Source of the DNA: Marasmius tenuissimus
Lineage: Eukaryota > Basidiomycota > Agaricomycetes > Agaricales > Marasmiaceae
Reading direction: 5' to 3'
DNA: 64,000 nt
NCBI GenBank assembly: GCA_029532415.1
Contig: JAQOTA010000060.1
Coordinates: 744,001-808,000 of the forward strand
How positions within the stretch are numbered: the first letter of the stretch is position 1; the number at the start of each line of letters is the position of its first letter. Of the stretch, positions 48,603-61,326 are shown one piece after another. The notes under the pieces were generated by a model. It did not search any database and had not been told where the DNA came from. It worked only from the letters and a program-made list of their open reading frames with translations. The translations under genes were made by a program, and so were the position numbers.

Positions 48603-49580
48603 TCATACGACTGTGACGAGCGTCAGTAACAGCAACAATCGGGTACAAGGAAGACTTACGAAGAACAGCGTTTATACAACCATCATTCTCCGGGTTGTTG
48701 GTAATCTGGGCGTATTTACCAAAGACAACCTTTCCACCAGTCGTGACCATGCCTAGCTCAGAAACGTTCACTTCGATGACGGTTCCTTTAGTCATGACAC
48801 CGAGCTGCGTGTACATGGGCGACTGAGGATTCTTCTTGACACCGAGAATTTGGAGTTGGAAAGTGGCCTTGAGGTCGGCTGAGAAGAGGGTTAGAAGGAG
48901 GGGTAGCATAGTGATATATGGACGCACGATGTGTGACATTTGCTTTTTTGAAGCGTAACGCCATAGGCCGCACGAATCTCTCCATCTTAGGCGGCTTTCT
49001 TGTGAAACCCTCTCCAACGAAGGTGGCTTTGGTGACCATCCGTTTCCATGATTTGCTCTTGCTCTTCCCAGTCTTCATGACCTTGAACATCTCATCCTCC
49101 GCTATTCCTCGAACCTTTGGTAACGGCACAGCGTACTTGGCTGCCTTGTCTTTGCGCTTCTGTTTTATAGCGCTTGACAATGCCTTTGCATCTTTTTGAC
49201 CTTCACGATCCAACAGATACGTAGGTAATGCACCATCGGGGACGGTCGATGAGTCGGCCTGCTTGACATTCCGCTCGTCGTGGGCTTTGAGAGTCTTCTT
49301 GAGTTGAACTTTTTCTGCATGACGCTTGGCGTGAAGAAGTTTGGCTTTAATACCAAAAGCCTTTTGAGCGACGGCAGAGGAACGGTGGGCAGCACGAGCT
49401 TCCCGCTTGCGCCTAAAAATTGGTTAGTGGATAATGGGTGAATCGGGATAGTTACGCACTTTTTCTCGTAGTAATCTAACCGTCTACCATGCCGCTTGAT
49501 ATGCTCTTCTATGTATTCATTTTGAGGCTACCGATGAGTTAGTAGAATAAACAAAAAATTCGAAAGCACAAACTCACCAT
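48603..49580 (-). CDS. NSA2: Ribosome biogenesis protein Nsa2 (TINP1, eS8-like fold)
   Basis: A pre-60S assembly factor acting in the nucleolus at 27S pre-rRNA processing. The ATG (49578-49580) is immediately followed by gtgagt, so exon 1 codes only Met; splicing joins [20 protein letters not shown] with EKK, the invariant Nsa2 start. Then [110 protein letters not shown] and [20 protein letters not shown] with THP. The beta-barrel part [60 protein letters not shown] and INAVLLV ends at TGA 48603-48605. Very strongly conserved; intact. Confidence 0.95.
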
Positions 49581-49883
49581 GATGGGAAAGGAAAAGCAGA
49601 GCCCGAGAATGTTCTCACGATAGTTGACCTACATACATACTTCCAGCTTCTGGTCCGAACTTCCATATCACAAGTACTTTAGCAAACGATGGGGGCTTTT
49701 CAATAGCTAATATAGAGCGGCCCAGAAAAATGACATTGGCAACGTAAAATGTGCTATACCATAAATGTGCTGAGGGGAATAGGAGCCCAGACAAGGGGTA
49801 GCTGGCAGCAAGTTGAACAAAGTAAACTTGTTGAACCTTGACGGTGACCACCAGGAACCACCAACAATCATTCTGCCTTCATC
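49581..49883. promoter_or_regulatory. Divergent promoter region, NSA2 / CLC exchanger
   Basis: 303 bp between the minus-strand NSA2 start and the plus-strand CLC start. No individual element is assigned. Confidence 0.5.
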
Positions 49884-52800
49884 ATGCCCAACAGCGAGGC
49901 TAGAATGTCTGACAGCGTTCTTGGACCCCCACTATCTACTATCAATCGTCGTGAACGTCTCCTTCGCATCGGTAGCACCAATTCGGTTACGGCGGCAGCA
50001 CCTTTTCTTCCCCAATCTGACCACCCTTCACCCAACGAGGGTGACCCCTTGCAGCCCAACTCTGCCAGCGGAAACCTTTCAGATTCGTACGGATCCGTAC
50101 ATTTCTCCAACTCGACTCTTCGCAAAGCTGGTCACCACTCTACCCCACCTTCTCCGTCTACCCCAACCCGAGACCTAAGACACTCACGGCTCTCGCTTCA
50201 ACGTCCCATTTCCGCCTACGATGCTCTTCTGGAATCGAAAGATGATACGAACGCTGGAATGGATGCAAAAATCAACGGGATTCGGGTCTGGTATTCATCA
50301 TTCACCTCCATAGACTGGCTCCATGACACCATCAAGGATTCCGTCCGCTTTGCACGTCTGAGGAGGGGAAGGTCGTTGAGATCTCGCATTCACCTCGCTG
50401 TCGACAAGAGTTTGGGCTGGATCATCGTCACCATTGTCGGTTTTCTTACTGCCGTCATCGCCTTCCTCGTCGTGCGCAGTGAACAGTTGCTGTTCGATTT
50501 CAAGAACGGGTATTGCAAGGAGAAATGGTACCTTGCGAAACGTTTCTGTTGTTCTCAAGTGGACGAGGCCGCCCTCATGTTTTCCAAAAACCTATCCGAG
50601 GAGGGTTGCCCAGCTTGGACAACTTGGTCCGAGGCACTCACAGGGAAACACGATCAGTCTGGAGAGAACTTTTTGGATTATGTCTCGTGGACGGTCATTG
50701 CAGTATGTGGTCGATTCATCCTTCTCTGGCATGCTTGCTCCTAATGGATACTTAGATTTCCCTCGCATTGGTGTCTTGTCTCCTCACGATATATTTAACC
50801 AACTCCACCACTTTTGTCACTCGTAAAGAATCTGGAGTCTTGTCACCCGATTTCGACCCGGCTAATAACTCTCCCGAACCTCACCCTCCGAAACGGAAGA
50901 TCATGTTCTATGTGAGGGAGCTCTTATTCTTCGCATCCGCATCGTCATCTCATCGCTTCCACAGGCTGCTGGTAGTGGGATACCCGAGATAAAAACGATT
51001 CTTTCTGGTTCGTCGGATTTCGGGCCAATTTATTTCACAGGTCCAGCGCTGAACGATACCTAAACCTCCAGGTTTCGTTATACATGGGTATCTCGGTGGC
51101 CGTACATTGTTCACCAAAGCTGTGGGATTGGCTCTCTCGGTGGCATCTGGTTTGTCTCTTGGTAAAGAAGGGCCGTTTGTTCACATCGCGAGCTGTGTCG
51201 GCAATATCGTCAGTCGTTTTCACAGCAAGTACGAGAACAATGAGGGTCAGTGCTGCGTAGTTTGTGGAATTTCTATACTGAGTGCCTCTTCGAACAGCTA
51301 AACGTCGTGAAATCCTGAGTGCAGCATGTGCAGCTGGTGTCGCGGTTGCCTTTGGTGCTCCGATCGGCGGTACATTGTTCAGCTTGGAAGAGGTTTCCTA
51401 CTTTTTCCCACCAAAAGTAAGTGACCAGTCTCTCTGACCTTTTGTCTCCTTACCCATTCGGCACAGGTTATGTGGAGAAGGTACATCTTGTCGATGTCCC
51501 AGTTGCTATTGTCTAATAGTCCCCTAGCTTTTTCTGCGCGATGATTGCTGCCATCACTTTAAAAATGCTTGATCCGTTCGGAACTGGGAAGCTGGTACTG
51601 TTCCAGGTTACGTACGACAAGGATTGGCACGCGTATGAATTGCTTCCCTTCTTGCTACTCGGAGTCTTTGGCGTATGTCCCAGTTTTGTGTTTGTCTCGT
51701 TCAAGACATTGACTTTGTTGCTAGGGTGTTTATGGTGCATACTTCTCGAAGCTGAACATAAGGTGGAGCCGTCATGTTCGCAACGGCACTTGGCTCAAGA
51801 CGAATCCCGTCGCTGAAGTCATTTTGGTGGGTGCACCCAATAATCTTCCTGACAATTGACGCGAAGTCCCGCATTCCAGGTCACCTTGCTAACTACTGTA
51901 CTCTGCTTCCTCAACCCATACACGCGCATGGGAGGTACCGAGCTTGTGTATAGCCTTTTCGCCGAGTGCCGCACTGGATCGGGCAATACGCATGCAGGTC
52001 TATGCGTCGTCGATCCTGGCTCACTGGACCACGTCTTGCCGGTCGTCAACACGCTCTTGACTGCCATGATAGTCAAAGGTGGTCTGACAATCATCACCTT
52101 CGGCATCAAATTACCTGCTGGAATCTTCATTCCCACTCTCGGTGTGGGCGCGATCGCTGGTCGCATCTTCGGCATCTTTATGCGGTACTGGCAGTACCAG
52201 CGTCCGAACGCACCTCTCTTCAAAGCTTGTGGAGGTGACCTGGATTGTGAGTTGCTTTGACACGTATATCTTCTTGCCCATCTCTGATAGTCGCGACGGT
52301 AGGTATTGTCCCTGGTTTGTACGCCATGGTCGGAGCTGCGGCAGCTTTGTCTGGTGTAACGGTGAGTTCGATGGTCCCTGCAATCTGTCATTCCGATACC
52401 AACCAACATACTCCATAGCGTACCACGGTCTCTCTCGCCGTCATCATGTTCGAACTCACAGATACCTTGACCTACGCTGTACCTGTTATGCTTGCGGTTC
52501 TGGTCGCCAAGACTGTTGCCGACGCCCTCGAGCCCAAGGGTATTTATGACCTTGTCATCGAGCTACAGCAACTGCCCTACCTAGAAGCTAAGCACGAATA
52601 CCTGTGGGGAGATCTTTCGATCGAAGATATCGCTAACCGAGACGTTCCGGTCATTCGGCTTGATCATACCAACACGGTCACTTCTCTCAGAGACCAGCTT
52701 CAGGTCCTTGTCTCGCTTGGCAATGACGATAGTGGCTTCCCCATCCTCAAGAGGGACAGAGAGAATGATCGTTTGAGAATGATGGGATACATTGGTGCCA

Positions 52801-53313
52801 ACGAGCTGGAACACGCTCTCAGTACGTGTTTATATCTGGGATTAAGAGCGATCATGCTAAGTAATACTCAGGTCTCGTAGCGGAAGAAGGAGACGAGGAA
52901 GTCCACTTCCAACCCGGGCATGGTCAACGAGGATTAGCCTCGTCCTCATTCTCTTCTCTCCTGGACACACCTGAGAGCTTGGATCTTTTCGACTTTGGCG
53001 TTTATATGGATCAGGTCAGTTGTTGGTCACTCCACGGGGAGGTTCATCACTCAAGCACATTTCTTCTTACGTGCTGTGCACTAGGCGCCTCTCACCGTCC
53101 AATCTAACTCCCCGTTGCAAATGGTACATCAGTTCTTTGTCAAGCTGGGTGCTCGATATGTTGTCGTCACCGATACAGACGGAGTTTGTGAGTCAATGTT
53201 ACGCATGCCTTCCTTACAATGAAGACTGACGAGAGATAACGATAACAGACGAAGGTATCATTGATAAGAAGACCTGGCTCGCCGTGCTGAACGGATTGGA
53301 AGGCAAGCGGTAG
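49884..53313 (+). CDS. CLC-type chloride/proton exchanger (Gef1-like)
   Basis: A voltage-gated CLC protein of intracellular membranes. A long disordered start ([16 protein letters not shown]) precedes [18 protein letters not shown] and the first helix [23 protein letters not shown] signatures are complete: [33 protein letters not shown] with the gating Glu, [20 protein letters not shown] with the proton-pathway Glu, [17 protein letters not shown], then [20 protein letters not shown] with MFELT. Two CBS domains follow the last helix ([60 protein letters not shown] with [13 protein letters not shown]), stop TAG 53311-53313. Serine in GSGIP favours chloride over nitrate, and both glutamates point to an H+/Cl- exchanger like yeast Gef1 and human ClC-3/4/5. 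Family knowledge suggests Golgi, endosome or vacuole location. Confidence 0.94.
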
Positions 53314-53663
53314 AAGTAAATCAAAGTGTTAATTTATTCGAGGTTGCTAGTGGGGATACAGTACACCTTGCACATCGAACAATCCTATCTGTTACTCAAT
53401 CGTACCACTATCGTACTGTAACGACTGTAATGACCTCCCACGACCTGTAATGATCATCAGCCTGTACATATGTTACTGTGCACCGATTGAAGGAAGACCT
53501 CAGATCGTTGGAGAAGAGCGATATCCCCATGGCTATCAGTTCTGTAAATATTCTCTTCTTCTGATTGCACAACTCGAGTTGGCAGGAAAGCGGTATGATG
53601 GTATGTACATTATGTTGACCATTAAGGATAGCTATAGATACTTCAATGTCATTACTAATTTCT
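53314..53663. other. Convergent intergenic region
   Basis: 350 bp between the CLC and NIPA-type stops. No supported gene; presumed 3' UTRs of both. Confidence 0.5.
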
Positions 53664-55658
53664 CTAAGTACGCCCGGCATCTGTCCACTGGCCAAACTCT
53701 TCATCGTCATCATCAATGTCGCTGCTGGATCGAGCTTTAGATCTGCTTCCCCCAGCACGAGGTTTCTCCTCCTCTTCGTGCCCATGCTCCGGATCCTCGC
53801 TCATCAATCCACGGCCCTCCTCCCCGTGGGTAGCAACTCGTGAAGTACTCGTCCTATGTTCCGGATCCGCCGCCATCCCCAACGGATGCTGATGATGATC
53901 AATATCCTCATCCTCGCCTTCCTCTTCACCATCGTCGTCGTCATCCTCCGCGTCCCCGACTGTCCACAAGACTTCCTGCTCTCCCCCTTCACCTTCCGTT
54001 CCATCTTCCTCGTTTCGTTGCGCTCCTCCCTTGCCTCCCTTTGCTTTCTTGTTATGTGGCCGCGTCGGAACACCCAGCGTCACTGGTTTGATGGCCCCAG
54101 GCTCAGGCTTCTTATGTGTGAGAAGGACGACGCCCGAAATGAGTATCATTATAGATACGAAGATAAGGAAAAGCGTCCAAGATTTGTAGGCATCGACTTC
54201 GTCATTGAATACCTAGAGATAATAAGTTCTTCAGCCCAAGTGAAACATCAAGACAGCAAATGCAACGCACCAGAGAGTTCAAAAACCCCGTCGCAGTGTA
54301 CACGCCATAGAACACAGGTACAACCAACGTCGAGTCGTAAACCTTCAGCCCCCGATTGAGACACACGATCTGTAAGACGGCGGTGCAAGCCAACAGAATG
54401 ATCGTGAAAATCGGCGCCGCATGTCCAAATTGATTTCCAGGGTTTTCGTGGCTCAAGGAACCAGATAACAGCTTGACCCTATCGGAAAATTGAGATCAGT
54501 ATCTTCCGCTTTGACATTACACAGGCGCGAAGCAGTAGATCTAGATGGATACTCACGTTGCTTTAGCAAATACTAGTGTTCCTCCGGCAAGACCGCCACC
54601 GCAACAGGCCCAACCAATACCGAGCGTCCATGCTATCGCCTTATCGTCCTTGGGGCCAGTCCACGTCTCTAACAACTGACTGATCTTGATTGAAGCCCAC
54701 CCCCAAGACCGCTTTACTTTCGCCCACGGCCCGTTGACACTCGCTGTATTGGCATCATTCCGCACAGAATTCGGGTACGCGGCAAACGGAACGGCACTGA
54801 TGTCGGACCGCGCTGCCAAAACCGCGTCCAATTTCGAAGTGAATAGGAGTAGGAGAAGGAGCGCAAAGGACATGAAAAAGAAGTAGAATAACCATCCGCT
54901 TCGTCTCCAGAGGTAGGTGAGGTGAACGACGTCGGTTTCGCTGGCAAGACCACTGTTGATAGAGCCGAATGCAACTATGCCGATGACCCCGAGGATAACG
55001 ATGATGGTTCCCTATAATGGAAGAATACATAGATGGTTAACAACGACCGCGCTGGCATCATGACGCGTAAGTTGGAGGGTAGCGTACGTAGATGTCTGTG
55101 CTCGTGACTGGTGTTCCTACGAGGAAACGAGCGAATAGGAAGTTGAAAACGAGGGAGGTTGAGCCGAGGGGGGCGACGTATTCTATGGAAGGTATTGAGT
55201 CGGTTAACCTGAAAAGTACATAGCTTGAGACGGACCAGCACGCATGTATTCAAGAGCCAAAGTGCTCCCTATTAGTTGTGATAGTCTATGAAGTAGTCAA
55301 TTGGAGGAGAGAAAAGGCGATTAAGAGCTTCAACTCACATATACAATAACATTCCTAATAACCATAGTGGTCGTAACCAATCTTTCTTTCTTGAAGCTTT
55401 GGGTATAGCACTTGTTCTGACCTGAGACAAGTGTGTGAGCAGTCTTCTTATTGAACCTATTCAGCAACGTACGTGATCTAGTTTAGTGAGGTTCAGTCCA
55501 GCGGCGTTGAGAATGGATGCTAGCAGTATTATCGCAAGGCCAATAATGAAGGCCACGACCGGGTTTCCACTTCGAGGATGAGATTCTTCATCGCGTCGGG
55601 CGAGAGCATTATGCTCTGAGTCGAGAAATAAAGCTAGGTATGAGTTATGGCCATCCAT
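53664..55658 (-). CDS. NIPA-type magnesium transporter (DUF803)
   Basis: A nine-helix membrane protein of the NIPA family, related to the drug/metabolite transporter fold. The start MDGHNSYLALFLDSEHNALA leads to PVVAFIIGLAIILLASILNA, AAGLNLTKLDH, KKDWLRPLWLLGMLLYM, GSTLALEYMRAEYVAPLGST, SLVFNFLFARFLVGTPVTST and DIYGTIIVILGVIGIVAFGS, all typical NIPA segments. Later come GWLFYFFFMSFALLLLLLFT, GIGWACCGGGLAGGTLVFAK, APIFTIILLACTAVLQIVCL, NRGLKVYDSTLVVPVFYGVY with TATGFLNSL, and WTLFLIFVSIMILISGVVLL. The C-terminal tail is unusually acidic (long Asp/Glu runs near 53890-53960). NIPA proteins carry Mg2+ in animals; the fungal substrate is inferred. Confidence 0.92.
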
Positions 55659-57121
55659 GCAAATGACAAGAATAATGTAGTTGGGTGGAAAGGGACGGGC
55701 GCAGCGTCAAAGCGCTCGCACGACAGGGCCCGTTGAAAATTGCTTATGCAATATGGGTCCCGTGTACATTCGGCTATTTCCGAGGGCTTTTCCCACCCGA
55801 CACGCGTCGTCGCTGATTGGTGCTGGTTGCCTCGGTTGACCTAACAGCGCAACTTTTAGCTTACAACAAGCTAAAGGTCGCTCTGCTCGTCGGTGCCACG
55901 AGCAAGCTTAGAGCTTCAAAGATTTACTAGAGCGTGCCGGCATCCGATAGTCGTGACCTGCCTCGATGGGAACGCTTCTCCAATCCAACTGTCGCAAATA
56001 ACCAATATCATGGCCCGCTCCAACTCCGGAGAGTCGCGTCGTATCGACTCCAGCTCCAGCCTCGCGATCCATAGTCTGTCGGAATAACATGTCCTCTCGG
56101 AGACTGCTGGTGCTTGGACATGAAGTCTGGATCAAATACCGCGGCCGTTCACCATTGAAATGCAATGCAAACAGTGATAGGATTTTTTCTTCTTCGAGGA
56201 GCCCCGGGCCTGTCAAACAATGATTAGCCTGCTGTTGTCCTCCGCATCCTCCTTCCTGCTCACGATGAAACTGTCGCTTTGGATAGGATGAAGATCAAAA
56301 TCATCCACGCACGCCAGACACACCTCCAGGTTCCGAGTTGGCCTGCCGGTCGCTCATCCAGTTACAATCAGGACACTGACCAGTGACAGACGCAGATGGA
56401 GATCTTGTCGACTTGAAGTTTTTCCCCCCGGGAAGCGAATGGAAAACCGTTTTGCGAAATCTCGGAAGGATCTTAACTTGATGGACGCGGCCTTTATCGC
56501 TCTGCCAAGTGGTGTCACCTACAGTTGTATCATTCAAGGAACTCGTCATCGGCGCCGTATCGGTGAGCGAAATTTAGCTCCGCGTTGTGAAAGTTCCCAG
56601 TAATAATCTTCGTATGTATATTCAGCACTTACCGAATGAATTGATTAGCCTACTGATGATTGGACGTGATATTAACAGTGCTCATGACGGCACTAAACTA
56701 TGTCACCCACTAATTTTTTTCGCGTTCATACCTTCTCCCGTCATGGCCAATTCCCCATGGAATTTGTAAGACCGTGCAGGCTCTTGACGCCACGCTGCAA
56801 ATTACCGTCGGGAGGATCTTGGAACCAATGATATGTCCAGCCCACTCGGCGCTTGAGGAATTCTGTTGAGAAAGAGGGTACGTTCGCTCTCTCCTTAGTA
56901 CCGTATGCTTTATTATCTATTCTATGGCTTTGTCGTCAACGCGGAAAACTGAAACTAACCGCTTGCTTTCGTCAGGGGTTTATCTTCGATCACTGACGGA
57001 TCTAATCCGGCCTGCAACTATTAAAGCCTCCTCTCTCTGTTGTTTCTCTCCAACACTTTCTTGAGCCCAATCGTTCTTGACTGCAGTGTCACGTCCCCCC
57101 ATCGTCAAACTCTCTGTGTTC
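55659..57121. promoter_or_regulatory. 1.46-kb divergent upstream region, NIPA / phenylalanine ammonia-lyase
   Basis: Between the two divergent starts. Minus-strand open frames at 55908-56216 and 56301-56549 (82-102 codons) and overlapping plus-strand frames are present, but no domain is recognised and I could not join them into a gene. A small unrecognised gene cannot be excluded. It should hold the regulatory region of the ammonia-lyase. Confidence 0.5.
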
Positions 57122-59839
57122 ATGTTGCCCTCTGGTGTTAGCAGCGATGTCAACCAGCCCTTGAAAGGCACCCAGTCTTCCTCAGCAAGCAAGACCACAT
57201 CGTCTTCGCAAGCTACTCTTCTTGCAAAGTTCCTTGAGAGTCACAGAGAACTTGAAACCTACAAGTATGGTCCAATATTCATCTCGCCATTGAGCATGTC
57301 TCTAATTACGTTTGTATATCAACAGGGCCGGCAGAGCACACGTCAAGGTCGATGGCTATAACCTGTCTATCGCGGCCGTTGCAGCTGCTGCCAGGTACAA
57401 TGCCCAAGTTGACCTCGACCAGTCGCCTGAAATCAAGTCCCTCGTCGTGAAAAGTCGTGCCGTCATTGCCGATAAGGTAGAGAGTGGCGCAAGTGTCTAT
57501 GGCTTGTCCACTGGCTTCGGTGGTAGTGGTATGTTCTATAACATAGTATCGTCTGTGTGTCGCGACTCAACGATCGTGTAGCGGACACCAGGACCGACAA
57601 GCCCCTTTTATTGGGCAAAGCTCTCCTTCAGCACCAACACACCGGCATTTTGCCCTCTTCCTCCCAACCCCTTCAAGTTCTTCCTCTCCAAGACCCCATC
57701 GCGTCAACCAGCATGCCCGAGGCTTGGGTTCGTGGTGCTATGCTGATCCGCATGAACTCTCTCATCCGTGGACACTCAGGTGTCAGGTAAGTGTCAAGAG
57801 CATCTGCATGTGCATGCCTTCTCAACTGCCATTACAGGTGGGAACTCATCGAGAAGATCCAGCAAGTCATGAACGCAAGGATAACTCCCCTCGTTCCCTT
57901 ACGCGGCAGTATCTCTGCTTCTGGTGGTGAGTCTGATCTCCAGCGTTGTTCGAGAATGGCTTCCAACCTTTACGACTCCAGACTTGTCTCCCCTCTCCTA
58001 CATTGCGGGTACCCTCGTCGGAAATCCCTCGATCCGCGTGTTCGATGGACCTCAGACTCACGGAGCCCGTCAAATCCGCCCATCGAGCCAAGCACTCAAG
58101 GACCACAACATCCAGCCAATTTCCCTGGCGTCGAAGGAGCCTCTGGGTATCTTGAACGGAACCGCATTCTCAGCGTCCGTCGCCGCACTCGCACTCAACG
58201 AGGCTGTTCACCTTTCGCTACTCAGTCAAGTCAGTACCGCAATGGGAACTGAAGCTCTTAGTGGAACGCGTGCAAACTACGATCCATTCATTCACGCGAT
58301 CGCCCGCCCTCATCCGGGTCAGGTCGAGTTCGCCAACAATGTCTGGAGCCTCCTTGAAGGTAGCAAGTTTGCTCATCTTGGCGAAGAAGAGGTTTCGCTT
58401 CAGGACGACAAGTACTCGTTGCGCCAGGACCGTTATCCTCTCCGCACTTCCCCTCAATTCATTGGCCCACAAATCGAGGACATCCTGGCCGCTCTGGGTA
58501 CTGTGACACAGGAGTGCAACTCTAGTACGTTTCATTTCGTTGTCGCGCATTCAGGACGCCAACTCACAAGCTACTGCAGCTACCGACAACCCCCTCATCG
58601 ACCCAGAGTCTGGTGAGATTCACCACGGTGGTAACTTCCAGGCTATGGCTGTGACCAATGCAATGGAGAAGACTCGCCTCGCTCTTCACCATATCGGAAA
58701 GTTGCTCTTCGCTCAAAGCACTGAACTCATCAACCCCGCAATGAATCGTGGACTTCCTCCTTCATTGGCTGCTTCCGATCCCTCTTTGAATTACCACACC
58801 AAGGGTGCTGACATTGCAACTGCGGCATACGTTGCTGAACTCGGGTACCTTGCTAACCCCGTTTCCACACACGTTCAATCTGCTGAGATGCATAACCAGG
58901 CTGTCAAGTGAGTGCTACCGCCGTCTTTAGTTCGACAGGTTTCAAACGAGTCTCATCTTTGTTCTCCATTCCAGCTCATTGGCATTGATTTCGGCAAGGG
59001 CCACAATCAATTCCCTTGAGGTTCTCTCGCTTTTGACGTCCACCTACCTGTACATTCTTTGCCAGGGTATGATCATGTTTTGTCGTCATGTTATCGGAAC
59101 GGAACTAACCAAGTCTCATCGTATCTTTTAGCTTTGGATCTCCGTGCCCTTCACATGGAATTTGATGAGGGCTCGAGCGCATCGTCGCCGATGAGCTTAG
59201 GATCGTCTTCAGTTCTTCCCTGGACGCCTCGAGACAGTCGATGTTCGCCTCGAAGATTATGAAGACGATGTACGGCACCCTGGAGAAGACCAGCACTATG
59301 GACTGCGCTGATCAAATGAGCGCTGTCGCGGCATCCGCAGTCCCCGTCCTCACGGATCTTTTCCTCGAGACCGGCAACGATTCGTCTGGATTGTTGTCCT
59401 CCATCGCTACCTTCCGCACTCATGTCTCTTCGCGGGCTACCAAAGTCATGAACGACCTCAGGATGTCTTACCTGTCGGGCGAGAGGGGAGCTGCTCCTGC
59501 TTCGCCTTACCTAGGAAAGACCAAGCTGGTCTACGAGTACATCCGTGTCGGCTTGGGTGTGAAGATGCACGGTCTTGACAACATCACCGCTTTCTCGAAA
59601 GAGATGACCGAAGACAACACAATCGGTCAGCAGATTTCTGTGATCCACGAGGTATGTGCCCAGTTGGTTGTCTCCAGCTTCAATTCACAGGACTAACTTT
59701 TTCTTCCCACACCTAGGCCATTCGTGACGGAAAGATGCAAAGCATCGTTTCGGACTTGTTCTCTGGTGTCACAGCTGGAGAATTCAGCAAGGTTGCTCAA
59801 CAATACCAGAAGCTTCCTCGCGTTCATACCCGCCTGTAA
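57122..59839 (+). CDS. PAL: Phenylalanine ammonia-lyase (PAL/TAL family), with an apparent one-base frameshift
   Basis: Removes ammonia from L-phenylalanine (and often tyrosine) to give cinnamate. The start [14 protein letters not shown] is followed by [35 protein letters not shown] with the catalytic Tyr loop, [11 protein letters not shown] (fungal His-Gln selectivity pair), [13 protein letters not shown] and the MIO-forming Ala-Ser-Gly in [18 protein letters not shown], split by an intron. Next are [72 protein letters not shown] with [42 protein letters not shown] and [14 protein letters not shown]. The stop is TAA 59837-59839. At 59167-59174 the frame breaks: GAG GG then CTC GAG CGC, one base short. 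An assembly error in the G-run or a true mutation would explain it; no intron can. Confidence 0.93.
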
Positions 59840-60035
59840 GAGGGCATCGTTAGACGGTTATATAATTGTGTACTTGGGAACGGACATTACTATTTCGTTG
59901 GTCATTTTTTTCTCTTTCTCTGTTCCGCATTTTGTACACCACAAGCATCTTCACGTCTATTAAAATTAATGTACTGGCAATCGGGCGATAATAGATTTTA
60001 CGCTTTCGATACGTATTCAAATTTCACTTCAGTGA

Positions 60036-61326
60036 TCAGTTGAGATCGAGCTCGATATCCCAGGGCTCTTGGAACTCGATGTCCCATGCGGGGCTCTGTT
60101 CTCGCGCTGCCGTGACTTCTTTGGCCTTCCCTTTTCCCTTGTCGGTCGGAGGTTCTACGAATTCGATATCGTCCCAAGGAGGACTTTCTTCTCGCGGAGC
60201 TTCTTTTTCTTTCTCTTTGCCCTTATCGAGGCTCGATGGCTGTTGAACGGGACCCTGAGAGGATGATGTTCCCGAATCCTTGGATTGAGACGCGACCAAC
60301 GATGCCAGAGTGGCAGTGGCGTTATTCCGGAAAGGTTTTTCGAAGGCGTTCTTCATGTTCTTCACTTTGACTTGTCCAAATCCTGGCAAATTTCCAAGTT
60401 GTTCAGGGGTAGCTTTCGCGATTGCAGCGATACTCTGGAAAAGGGAGTCAATTCTTTGCTGAGAGCAACGGAAGAGGGAAGGGGAAAACATCTACCCCAT
60501 ACTGAGTGCGTAGGGTCTCCACGTCGGTTTTGTTTACTTTGCTTATGCTTGTCAGAGAGGTGCGAAGCATGGAACTGTAATCCTTGTCGACACGTTCTTT
60601 GATCATCGTTGGCGGTTTGAATTCGAATTGCTTGAACGTGGCTAGATAGTGACCGGCTTCTTCGGAACTGAGACAGATCTTACTATCAGAGATACGACTT
60701 GGACCAAGGGAAGAACAGCTGTGCTCACGAGAAAGCTACGATTACGGTCATCTCGTTGATCAAACAGACCTAGTTTGAGCAAGTTGATCATTGGTCGTCA
60801 TTTCGGGAGAGTCGGAAGGCTTACTCGAGTAAGTTCACGAATAGGGTCCTTGTGTTCTGTCTGGCGGGAGAATTGGCCTTCGTACCCGTAGAAGAGAAGG
60901 TTGCGGGGGTACGTACGACGTCACACAAGACCAGAAGAATTCGAAGACCGTAGTTACGACTGAGCTTTTCGATACGCGTATGAATGTATTCAGGGTGTAA
61001 GCGGTGATACTTCAGGCTGCAAAATTATGCTATTAGCGGGAACGTCAGTGAAGTAGAAGACCATGTTCACACCTGAGGAATAGTACACCAGTGGTCCTCC
61101 CAACTTGATAGTCTGCTATTATATCTCCAAATTCTGTGCCGACGTTCTTGACATGTTCCAAGATTGGATTTCCTCGCTTTGTATGGTGTTGAGTCTAGTG
61201 AGAAGACCGTGCGCGCGTGTAGAGGTTTACCTGAAGTGGATTTAGAATGATATTCCTCCCAGCAGCTGCTGGAACAACAACAGGAGGTGCGGTTGGCTTC
61301 GCCGGATTGAGTGGTCGAGGTGGCAT
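60036..61326 (-). CDS. RAD10: DNA excision repair protein Rad10/ERCC1
   Basis: The non-catalytic partner of the XPF/Rad1 endonuclease that cuts 5' of bulky lesions and acts in single-strand annealing and crosslink repair. The start MPPRPLNPAKPTAPPVVVPA leads to GRNIILNPLQ, RGNPILEHVKNVGTEFGDII, ADYQVGRTTGVLFLSLKYHR, LHPEYIHTRIEKLSRNYGLR and ILLVLCDV, the conserved central nuclease-like domain (inactive in ERCC1). Then TEHKDPIRELTR, AGHYLATFKQFEFKPPTMIK, VNKTDVETLRTQYG, and the C-terminal tandem helix-hairpin-helix SLFQSIAAIAKATPEQLGNL with PGFGQVKVKNMKNAFEKPFR. An acidic, Lys-rich tail with two DKGKGKAKE-type repeats ends at stop 60036-60038. The gene is convergent with the ammonia-lyase and 255 bp from VPS8. 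Confidence 0.94.

Noticed and set aside
55908..56549. Candidate small minus-strand gene upstream of the ammonia-lyase
   Set aside because: Two open frames exist but no splice join, domain or signal could be shown; left as non-coding.
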